Source: Ooceraea biroi
Taxonomy: Eukaryota; Arthropoda; Insecta; Hymenoptera; Formicidae
Length of the DNA: 64,000 nt
NCBI RefSeq assembly: GCF_003672135.1
Contig: NC_039513.1
Coordinates: 10,912,833 to 10,976,832 of the forward strand
Reading direction: 5' to 3'
Shown: one piece after another, positions 38,601-50,400 of the stretch
How the letters are laid out: each line of letters begins with the position of its first letter
Numbering within the stretch: position 1 is the first letter of the stretch
Notes under the pieces: model-generated
Told to the model about the DNA's origin: nothing
The model's input: the letters and a program-made list of their open reading frames with translations, nothing else
The model's database searches: none
Made by a program: the position numbers and the translations under genes

Positions 38601-41600
38601 ATAGAGAGACAGAGAGAGAGAGAAATCGGGGCAAGCCGCCGTTGGGTCTCTCCGGTTACAGAATACCAGCAGTCTCGTGGTGTCTCTGTTTATCGTGCCA
38701 CTTAAAAACGGAGAAAGAGAAACTGCGCGCGCGGCTAGACGAGATCTCAATTGCAATGTATCCCCCGAACTGGAACGATACCTGCCGAGATATTCCAAGT
38801 TCGGCGTGTCGTCGGCTCTCGCAACGTGTCTGCAAACTGGGACAACCACGCCGACTGAGGCGCGGTTGACAGTACTTTTATTCTACAATGCATCATATGC
38901 ACGTATACTATATACTATCGCACTCACAGAAATGTCCCAATGCTGTCCCAAAAGTTTCGACTAGCGCAAGTCAAGGACCACGTCGCCGGTGGTCAACCGA
39001 TCTTGACGGTAATTTCACAGGCGAGAGTAAACGTTGCTTGCCGGTGTCACCGGATCTCGACAGTGTTCCGGAGTATCGATAGCTCGCGTGCTCGCATACG
39101 TCGGACCATAATCCGACCCGGGACATCGAATTGCTAATTAACCGCAGAGTCGGTTAGCCCGGATCGCCGACCAGGCGAAATGCCCAAACTGCAACGCGCA
39201 ATCGCACGGACGCATCTCTCAATCTCCAATGCGTGGCGTGACACGGCCTTAACGAACGGACCGAAAGAGGACCGACCAGGGAATGGAGCGGCAGGAGGAA
39301 GGGAGACCAAGCTCTAGAGGGAGAAAGAGCGCGAAGATGAGAGACTGGTGCAGCGGCTGATCGGAGGCCGAGGGGAGGAGGGCGAACCTTCCCCGAGGAC
39401 GAGCGAATACGTGGCGATCGATCGGGGTCTCTCACTAAACCACCGAGCCAACTCCTCTTGTAGAGACGAGTTCTCTCTCTTTCTCTTTTTCGATCTATCT
39501 ATCTAGCTTCCTTTCTCTCTCTCGCTCTTTCTGTCTTTCTCGCTGCGCCGCGCCGCCACCTCGACACTCCTCCGTTCTCTCCCTTTGTTCTCAGTATCTG
39601 CAATTTCTCGCTCTCTATCATTATCTTTTGTTATTTGCTTTAGATTCTCCTCGACACTCGGCATCCCGTTTAGCATCCCCTGATCACGTTATCGTTGAAC
39701 CTCATGCGCCTCGTTCTTTATTATCGACGTTCGCCGATTTTATTCATTCAACGTTTCTCGATCGAAGTTGATCTTTGCTTGCGCAAGCATCGTTCTGATC
39801 TTCCTTTTCAGTGCATTTGTTCATTTTCCCTCGCCTTTCCCAGCTCGAATCTTTCATCACGAGATCGATGTCCTCACGTCTTCCTCGCGTTACTTCCGTC
39901 GTTCTTCTACTTGCGCGAAATCCCGTTTTCATGGGTTTTCTTGCGAATAACGAGAGCCGCGACCGTGGGCGAGCGATAACGTAGCAACGTTTCGAAATAC
40001 ACGAACACGCTAATTGCTCACGAAGGCCGGCGTAATTATTGCGCTCGACGTAGTCTGTCAGCGGGAGTTCGCTCGATGCGCGTTGCAACGCGTTATCTCA
40101 CGGTCTGTTCAGGAACAAGAGGAAGAGAGAAGGATTACCGAGAATTAATTTCGAGGGAGTCAGCTCCGATTTTCCCGAAGGAAGACAGACACATTGGGGG
40201 CAGAGGGACTCGCTAACACACACATCGCTATTTATTCGCGATTATATTTTCGATGCATTAAGATAAACGACCACGGGAGGAGCGATGACGTGCAGCGAAG
40301 AGCAAAACGAGAGCCTCGATAAATCGATATCTCTAAGGCTGCTCGCATGTTTGCATAAAGTTCGTGACGAGAAAAACACGTACGTACGTGTACGTCCCAA
40401 GTGCATCGCACACACCGATGCTCTTTGTTATGCAATCCTCTCTCATATTTTGACATCATCACACTGTTACATTTCAACCTCGCGCGATCGAGCTTCCCGA
40501 GAAAACTGGAGTATTAAACTGAAGTACTTTACGCGCGGAATTATTTTAATTCATCCAGATTAAGTAAACGGAGCTTTCCCTCGTCTCCCTCATCCCCTCG
40601 GATCCTATTGCGGGAAAGACATCGGTGTTTCGTCATTCGTAGTCGGGTGCTTCAGGGAGCCAACCGAACCTGGCAGCCAAGTGTCCTTCAAATACTTATT
40701 ATTCGGTGCTACCGCGCGCCTCGACCACCCCCGGCCGTCCTCCACGCGCCTCGCGCGCACACCTTGGGCAAGGTCAGGTCTAGGTCGCGTGCTGCTGCCT
40801 GGGTTCTCCACCTCGACCGCGTAGTCTCGACGCGCGTTAACGAAATGCCACGACGACGCCCTGTTAGTCGTCGTTGCGATCGATAAATTTGCAAGTGTGG
40901 CCTGCAACGGCACTTTGAGGCCAGCATAGTTACCGATGTGTTCGTTTGTTCATCTCGAAAGGGCTGTGGGAGTGCTGGGATGGCTGAGATGGACGGTTTC
41001 CGGGTTATTGCCATCCGGCTGCCTGATTAACCGATATACGAGCGACTGATATCGGCGTTATTAGCAACCATCGCGAAATTCCGCGGCCAATTCGAGCTGA
41101 TGGGACCTTCCTGGAAGCTTCAAACGCCGACCGACTGACAAGATTGATCGATTTTCGATAGGTTTTCGTTTGAGCGGGACCTGGACTCGCGTTCTTCGTT
41201 AGAGAGTGTGCGATGTTGACCGCTGAAAAGTTGCGATAAACGTGCGCGCGAACTTTGCACGCTTTTAAGATTTTTATTCAGCAGAAGTCGACTTTAAGTT
41301 GGACTAAATGGAACGTTACGCTAATGCGATGAAAGCGTGTCTTATGTAAGAGCGTAACTCAAATGAAACGTGCACGAGTAAGGCGTTTATACGGCAAGGA
41401 ACGGTGCAACAGAATAAGAGAGATAAAAAATGCAATAGATGGTTGTGAACTTTGTGTTTTTCTTGAGAAGTAGCAAGCTCTCTTTTTCTTAAAGCCCCCT
41501 CTTTGTCTTTAGCATAATAAATAGTAAAAAGTTTCTATTTTTTTTTCTCCTGACAGCTCGTGGCGCCCTAGTTTGTGCCTTTCGAGTCTGGTTTCGACGA

Positions 41601-44436
41601 GCCTGGTGAATCGATAGCCCGCATCGGCTCGTATCTACACCCCGACTGAAATTCATCACGCCGCGAACAATGGACTTATCGCAAGACGGGGTTACACTGG
41701 GGTTAACTTTGCACCACAATGGGGAAAGCGCCGAGTCGGAAATGCTTGTCCGGTTTAATGTTCAGACTCGGACAATTCGATCTCGCCATACCCTGGAAAA
41801 CTCTCGCTTCTCGAATGCGAAAAATTGCACGCGCAGATGCTTGTCTGCGGAGTACTCCGGATACCTCGGGCAAAGTATAATATTACGTCGGACAATCCGT
41901 ACCCAGTTTTAAGGATAAAAAAGGAAATTCGGCACACCTTACATGAAATAATTACAATATTATCGCACATCACGAATTAAGATGGAAACTTTTGATGCAA
42001 TCATGGGGACGTTGACACTGATTTGGCTTCTTCATTCACATGATTCATCGAGCTTCTCGGACCCCTCGGAATTTTTCTGGCACGCACCCCCCGCCTCGGA
42101 AGATCATAATTTGTGGCGGTCGCTTGTTAAAACATTATTTTAACCCGGTTATATCGATATATATGGCCGATGCCAATCCATAGCGATCTCTCGACTGGGT
42201 GACCCGTTAACGCGATTCGCGAACGAGTTTCTACGGTTTCGGGAGCCGCTTGGTGCCTCGCTCTCAGAGCGCGAACGGCTTTCTGCACGACTCCACCTTT
42301 TTACGGGCTCGACCACGAGCCACCGTGGAATACCGAGGAATTACGTTCGTTAACCCCGATTGATCCCGTCGGCGTTTTTGTTCATTGCACGCGCTTTATG
42401 GGCGAGACTTCTCCACGTTCGGGTGCGCTCGCACTCGCTCGATGCGAGCGGAGTGCGTCGTTTATCGACCAGACATGAATTCGGTTTAGCGTTCAACACC
42501 GCCGCATTCACGCCATTCGGCAGCCGTTGCGAAAGAAATACCGTCACGTACTCCAACGAGTCGAAAGGTCGTTGTCGAGAACTATTGCGGGTTGACCGGA
42601 AAGGCCATGCCGATCCGCCTTGCTAAGATTCAAACGCCAAACTCTGCACGAGGAATTAATATAAAAATTTCACAAAATTTCACAAAATTTGAACCTGGCA
42701 AAGCTTTGTATTAATTGTTCATGCAGTCTTGCGTTCGAATTTTGCCAGCGGGGGGTCAACGTGGACTTCCAACCCAATTATTTCAGTCAGGATGCAGCAG
42801 ATCAATCAATTTGTTTGCGAGAGGATGCAGAGCTAATAGTTGGAAATTAATTAATCTCATCGTCTGCGAATCCTTTCGTTGGCCCGCAGTACATTCCTCG
42901 GCGAGAGAATTTCATTGATCCAGCTGCTGCGTTTCCATCTTTAAACGGTCGTGGTGACATCCCAAATTAACAATCTCTTGGAGCGAAATTTATCTCGAAA
43001 TAGCCGTCCTCAAAAGATTCAGATTCCACTCGCAGGAAGCGATCATGGATGGAACTCGCGTGTGTGCGAGGAGGTCGATTCAAAATTGGTGAAAGCGCAA
43101 GCGGAATTAGTGTCAAGAGATCGGTATTAAGAGATGATTTGTCAGCGTTGGTGTCGCGATGCGAAATGAGTTTTTAATTCAATTAGCTTCGATGGGACGG
43201 GAATAGTGCCGCAGTATCGGTGATATCAAGCAACGCGCGATAACGCGGCACCAAGCCGCCACTTTTCCGCCGATCATTACTGCGATGAGCAATAAAATGA
43301 TGTTTGCGACGCCGCCAAACAAATATCGCGATTAAACTAATTCGGCGGTAATATTTGCGCGCCATGTGTCGCGACGTTGTTTCTTCGCACGTTTTGCTTA
43401 TTTGCTTCCGGTATGATAAGCCGCTTTACTCGAGGTGTTTCTCGTCGTGCCGGTTTTTCAGGGTGCACTGCGTGATAACGCGAGATCCTCAGAGAAATTT
43501 TTCCTTCTACTTGGATGCGATCCTGGACGGCGTTGTAATAAAGGTAGCTTATAGCACGCGGGAGTCTGTTTCCTCGTAAATGAAAATTAAAACGCAATCT
43601 CGATGGAGGAAAACTTTATGTAACGTTACATATTATTAGTGACGCGTGTATCGACAATATGCGATACGGATCGTGTTAACGTAACATTTATTAGGTACCA
43701 AAATGCAATGAGGGAGAAACAGATGTATGTTCAACTCGAACAATGAGGAATTATCATGAGCGAGAACTGCGAAGCTGATTTTTATCGTTTCCTATGTAGA
43801 ATATTTTTATTTTGATTAAAATCGCAGCCAAATATGTCGCGTACGAGTATACGAGTATTCTCAATGAGGATACGTTAATCTTGTACATTAGCGACGATTA
43901 TTAAGAGCGATTCGACTCTGACGGACACGTTCGCACCGGATGGCCAAGAGCATTAGTATTTATTAACCCAAAGTCACCCCGTAATTGACGTAATTGCTAG
44001 CTCGAGGTATTCCGCGAAGACTGTGAAAATGACTTACTCTAGGCGTACGTGCCTCGACGTCAGTTCGATTGCACGGGATCGTTAATAAATAATCCGATGC
44101 GAAGTACATCCGTGTATATTGCATACAATGCGGGTACGTATGCATACGGTGTATGCTTGGAACAATCGTCGCAGCCCACTCTGCAGATGTACACCGCGAT
44201 CTATATCCCAGCCGGATTATATTTTCCATACCTGGAATCTTGTCTCGATTTTCCTCTTGAAACCTCCGGCGAATCGAATCAAAACACGGAGTTCTATCCG
44301 AAAATTTTATTTTAATGCACGATCGGCTACGTATTTTTAGTTTCTCTCATATCTCTCGCTTTTATTTCAAATTTTATTTCGATATTTACACGTAGAATCT
44401 TGAGTTTCTTTCTCATTTGCCTCATTTTTCTCTACT

Positions 44437-44481
<45 letters not shown>

Positions 44482-47400
44482 CTCACTAATAATCGTCGAG
44501 ACGTTAAGCGAGGCGCGTCTCAGATTATACATCTGCTAAAAGCGTTCCACTTTCGTCCCCGATGAATAACTAAGTAACGAACTAGCGCCGTAATTGCGCC
44601 ACTCATCGAATTTTCGCTATGGGGCGAACTCGCCCCGGGAAGAGAGAGGGAGATCGAGACTTCCTCGAGGACTCGGTCGTCGCCAAGAATGGCGACGAGC
44701 ACGATACAACACACCCTGCATGCGAATACAGACGGAGGTGGGTAGCAGCGTCGGTTCGCCTCGACGACTCGATCGGCGCGGCGCCTCCACGCGCGATGAG
44801 AAATGCGAGGTCGGAGCCAGGCGGCTGCTGCTGCTGTACCGCCTTCCTCGTCTTTCTGCTGCTTCATCGAGAGAGAAAAACGACTCAGATCTCATGCGTT
44901 TCTCGCATAGCGCCAATGTTTTACGATCCCTTCTGGGTCATAACAATTTCTTCTCGTCGTAAGCACGTAATAAGCGCGATTCGGTCCAGTTGGCTTCCTC
45001 GCTTTCGCACCGATCCTTTAATCATCGCAGTGATCAATCCTGCATTCACCGTTGATCTGTTCATCCCAAGTGCATCAATTAATCCAGAAATGTTTTCAGC
45101 TCTGAAATTCATTCCGTACAAGAAGAAGGAAAGCATTGCTGCAACGCGCGCCTCTTTCATCCATGATGATATCCTCTCCTCTAAAATCATCGCAATAAAA
45201 ACCACATTAAAAACAACTTCCTAAGGCTTCCTTTTTAGCATGAGTAGTCGTCTCATGTCATGAAGTCACTCGAGTCTTAAGAAAAGAATATCTTGCTCAT
45301 TCGGACGAGGACAGGGAGATTCAACACGCAGCTTCAGTGCTCTCTTTATTACGTGTTTGCGTCAAAAGTTGGTCCTTCGATACCACGAAGGCCGAAGGAC
45401 GCGGTCGCGCGTAGAGATGTGGGTCATTCTACATGCATATGCGCATAGTTGCACTCGCGCGGTCCTCTGTATCCGAATGCCCCAATGACCTGGTTATCCG
45501 GTCTCGGCATGACCTCGCCTCGTGACGCGCAAGGGGCCGAGCGCGCTTGCACAGATCAAGGTAAATCCATCGCGCGAGCGCACACATCGCGATTAGCCCA
45601 ATTCCCGTCTTTCCTCCGCTCCGCCCTTCCGGATCCTCCCCCGCCTATTCCTTCCTCCTACTCTCATCGTCCCTTTTCATTAAGGGTGCCTCCCGCAAAG
45701 CCTCCGCTCTGTAGCAGCGCGGCGTGCGCCGCTCGACGCACGTGCGTGCGTTCTTTGTCAATGCTTTCGGAGCCCGCGAAAATCCTGCGTATTACGTAAT
45801 TACGCAATAGAGCCCGCAAGATCACGGATTCCCGGACCTTCCTTCGCAAGGATGTCCCCGAGCGAGGAATTTATGGTCGATTTGTCCCTGACCGAAATGT
45901 CGTTAACGCTCCTTTGCTCCTGCGGGTGATAAAAGAGGAAAGCCTCTCTTTCTTTCGGGGACTAAAGTTGGGGAGTTGACGATGAGAGCTTATTTGTTTG
46001 GGCATGGCATTTTGCGGTTTTACTGGGATGGAATTTTAATTGAAGGCTCGACGGAGGCTTGCCAGAACATTTGAAAGTTCCTCGAAAACGCAAGAGAGAT
46101 GATCGCGCGTGTTAATTTCAAGGCTGAACGGTCTCTCGATCGGCGATGATGACGATGACGGCGATGGCGAAAAAGGAATCGTACTGGCCCACGGTTCTGT
46201 TCGAAATGGTGTTAGCTGCTTAATCCACTTATCCGTTTCATTAGAAAGGCAGCGAGACGTTCATTATACTTTCCAAGTCCACGTGCGGGAGCCCGGTCGC
46301 CGATAGAGCGCCGGGCTATTATCCGGCCGAGTTAATTTAAGGCGATCCCACTTTTAAGATTATAACTTGGCGAAACTCCTGGCGAACTTGCGTGTCGAAC
46401 GTCGGCGTCTTAAAGCGATTATCCGCCGCTAACACTCGCTTCGAGATTGATCCCGGCCTTTTTACAGTATCCGCACTTGACTTTACGTTCTTAAGTCGTT
46501 GCTTCACCTTTGCGGACTCGAGTAAAGTTCAACTCAAAGTGCACACTGCAAAAAATAATAGAAAATTATGTTATTATTAGAAACGGTGTAATATTAGAAA
46601 TACAAATACTGTAGATATTCGCGACAATTTGCATTCTCGTAACAGTGAAAATGTTGGAATAGCTTGTTGCTGCTAATTCATTCATTACGACGACATTCTT
46701 AATCGATACATTTGAATATCATCTGACTGCTGCGGGAATAACTCTTCGAGATCCTCGGTCTTTCTTTCCTCCTTGCAAATACGTCTCGCTCCGTGCGCTT
46801 TTTCCACGAGGTGAAAGCAGCGAAAGTCCGATCAGACCGTGCGTGACGAAAGAAACGAAATATTCGACACGGGTACCGGTGACATCGTTAGATTCACGTC
46901 GCTAGATATACATGATGGTACCTGCACGGATAAGAGTCTGGTCTGCATTACACAGAATGATCTATTAAAAATATGTATGGAGTCAGCTAAAAAGCTCGGT
47001 TCGATTTTCGTGTGAGATTTTATTCGATTGCCTTCAGCAGAAACAAATTATTCATCAACCAAGTTGTCATCGTTGTCTGTGATCAGACATTGTTAATATT
47101 GTTGCCTATTATTACATTATTAGGTCATTAACTAAGTAATGATCGCGTCTAGATTTTGCTTTTTATTTTTCAAGGGTTGTCTGTCATGCTATAAAATTAA
47201 TGTACGACAAGTTACGTTGTGCTGTCATAAATGTATATATTTCATTTGACTCATCATTTTCTAATACATCATCATGTGACATCAACTATCGAAAATCGAA
47301 CCGAACTTTTCGGCTGACCGAATATTTATTAGAGTTTAAATAAGCACGAGATAAACAGTGTATTTATATAACGCGCTCGGGAATTTTTATAAAACTTTGT

Positions 47401-50400
47401 CTCCGTCAAGAGGCAGCATGAAAATTTGAAGAGAGCCATTCCTCGGTGTGGACCCCGAATCTGATTTCATCTTATCTTTGCGGATCACAGTATCCCGTCA
47501 CCACTTCATTCGCATTGGCACCTTTCTCTTTCTCCACGAACGCAAAATAATCCCGAGCTACATCCAACGAGTGGAGAAACGATCGAAGTGGAACTCCGAA
47601 AGATGGACCAAAACAGAGGCACAGAGACGACGGAGTGGAGCACGCGAGTCGAGTGTTCGACTGGTGCCACATGAATAAGTCCCTTTGAAGTTCCAGTTGA
47701 CGTATGTCGACGAAAAGCTCTCTCGCGATTTTCCTGGATTCGCACACGCGGATTCCGAGTATCTCGAGAGTCTGTTACGCGCATTAAGAGAGATACAGAG
47801 AGAGGGAAAGAGAGAGCCACTTATGCTCTTTGTGTGTACGTCTGGTGAACAGATCCTAAAATCCGAAATCAGGCAGACGAAGCAAGAGTGAAGTATCGCC
47901 TCTCTTCCTCTATTTCGACATTAACGAACGAATTGTCAGTGCGGTCGGTCGCACCCTTTCGACTGATCGATCGATGGGAAGCGTGGTTTCGCGTGCGAAT
48001 AAACTTGCGGCAATTTGTGCACGCAGGTAGCTCAGGAACTAGTCACCCCTAGTCGCCGGCGTTGTTCGGAAAACCGATATCTCGTTATCGACATATTAGA
48101 AAATGACGAGGCGAGATTAAGGTGTGAGGCGGGTGAGCGTTGCGAAGCGTATTGTGACCCTTGATTGCGCAACGCGTGGCACAATGTCTTTCCCCCTGCG
48201 TCTATATTTAATTACGCGCCGTGTGCCGAAAAAGAGCGGAACGGTCGGCGATTCATCATGAAACGATCGCCGTTTGCACGCGCGGGAACAATTTCCGACA
48301 GAGTGATTTCACCGATGAAGCCAGTGAAAATTACATTTATTAAAATGACGCGAGTGCGTAATACTCGATGCGATGCTATGAGAGGAGACCTTGATGCGAT
48401 ACGGGTTACACAATTTCCCGGGGAAGCGCGAAGAACACCGTTGCACTTCCATCCGCCCTCGATGCTTCGGGTCGATCGCGCGCCACCGCGCGAGTAGCCG
48501 GCGGGAAAGTTATCGAATTAAGCCGATGGGGATAAATCTGCGGCGGATTCCACCCTGTCGACGGGTTTTAGGGCGGCGCGTTGGTTTCCTCATTACGCCT
48601 TTATTATCCTCCGCGCGCGTTTGTCCCGCGTTTACGCGGGCTTCACAAAGCGTTTCGCAGCCTCCAGGGCGCGAAGAATTCCCGCAATGCCAAGGGGAAG
48701 TCTCGCGTGCGGCCGGGTGATAATGCGCCCTGCGCGCGAGAGGGGGTGATGATTTAACGTTTTAACGGTGGAGGGATGGAGAGAGGATTGTCGCGACCGC
48801 GGTGACCGCAAAGGGTCACAAGCGTGCGAGGGAACGAGCCAGCCCGGGGCCCTTCGGGTGGGCAGGCACGGTCCGGCTTCATCGTCGCTGCTAATTATTC
48901 ACGTTGCCCCGATCTTCGCGCCCCGGCCATCCTCTTTCGCTCGCCCGCCCTTCCACTCTGCGCTTAATTGAATTCGCGTTCGTCCGAGGGGGTCTGACTG
49001 TCCCCGGTAATTTTGCCGGCTGGTGCGCGCTGGTTGAGAGACAACGAACGGTTGTTTAATCGTCGCGCTCGCGCCGCACGCTTTTAATGGCCCATCGAAT
49101 TTGCTGCACGCTGAAATGTATTTTGAGGTGGAGGGATTTTAGTTTGGATTCCATGCTGTACGCCGTAATGGACGTCATTCTGGCTCGTCCCGAGTGCAAG
49201 GTTTCTGGATTCAAAATAGGGAGCTGTGATCGGATTAAACTTTCCCTTCATCAGAAATGAAAGACACATATTCGTGCCGCGGATATTTTTCTGTGAAATT
49301 CTTTGCAAATATTTGACTCGCACAAGACCTGTGTGAAGTTGGCCCCCCGACTTTTAAATTATATAAAAATGACATGAGTTCTGGTTGCCCCCCATCGAGT
49401 TCTAGAGTTCCTTATCGATATAAACAATAGTTCCGACGATTAAAGCCATAAAAACACAAAACGAAAGTAAAAACAGTCGGAGTTTTGAAAGGCTGTAACT
49501 TTGCAGCGAATTTTTCTAAGTCCAAGACCGATTAAATTTTTCCTTATGAATCGTCCGGCTGCGATCGACGAGGGCAAAGTTACAGCCTCTCAAAATTTCG
49601 ACGCGCGGAAAATTTTTCTAGGTCCCTTAGAGAGAAATTTTTATTTTTTAATTTCGCTGTTCTGGTGGGAGTTCTGGTAGCCCCCCAAAGAGTTCTATCG
49701 ATTATCCTTATCAATTAGTGCCTTAAAGTTTAAGATAAAAAAGTTATGAACATCTAAAGTTACGTAATCGTGAAGTTGGCCCCCGCTTACTTTCATTTTG
49801 TGTTTTCATGGCTTTAATCGTCGGGAACTATTGTTTATATCGATAAGGAACTCTAGAACTCGATGGGGGGCAACCAGAACTCATGTCATTTTTATATAAT
49901 TTAAAAGTCGGGGGGCCAACTTCACATAGGTTCGCACAAGTGCACAAGCTTTGATATTTTGATGAAGCGAATGTCCGAAATGATTTAATTAATTTACTTA
50001 AAATTGATCTCAATAGAGAGTCTGTTTCGTTCGGTCACGAAAGTCTCGAACGGCAGACACGTCAGACGCAGTAAAGTACAGAAATCTTAATTCTACTTGC
50101 TTCTAATAGCTTTCTTTATTTCTCTCTAATCGAGATGTTTCTCTGTGCGTTGCAGATAAATCTACGCCTCATCCTCGTCAGTGGCAAGACAAAAGAGTTC
50201 CTATTCAGTCCGAGCGATTCCGCGGGCGATATAGCGCACCATGTGTTTGAAAATTGGCCGGAAGGTGAGTTAATCATTGCCGTTTCGAAACTCTGCTTGC
50301 ACCAATCCATTCCATTAGCGTTGATATAATTGCCACTGCAGTGGGATCTCCCGTATGACGCCACGCGCAACTATTACTATTAATTGCCGACCTTTCCATC

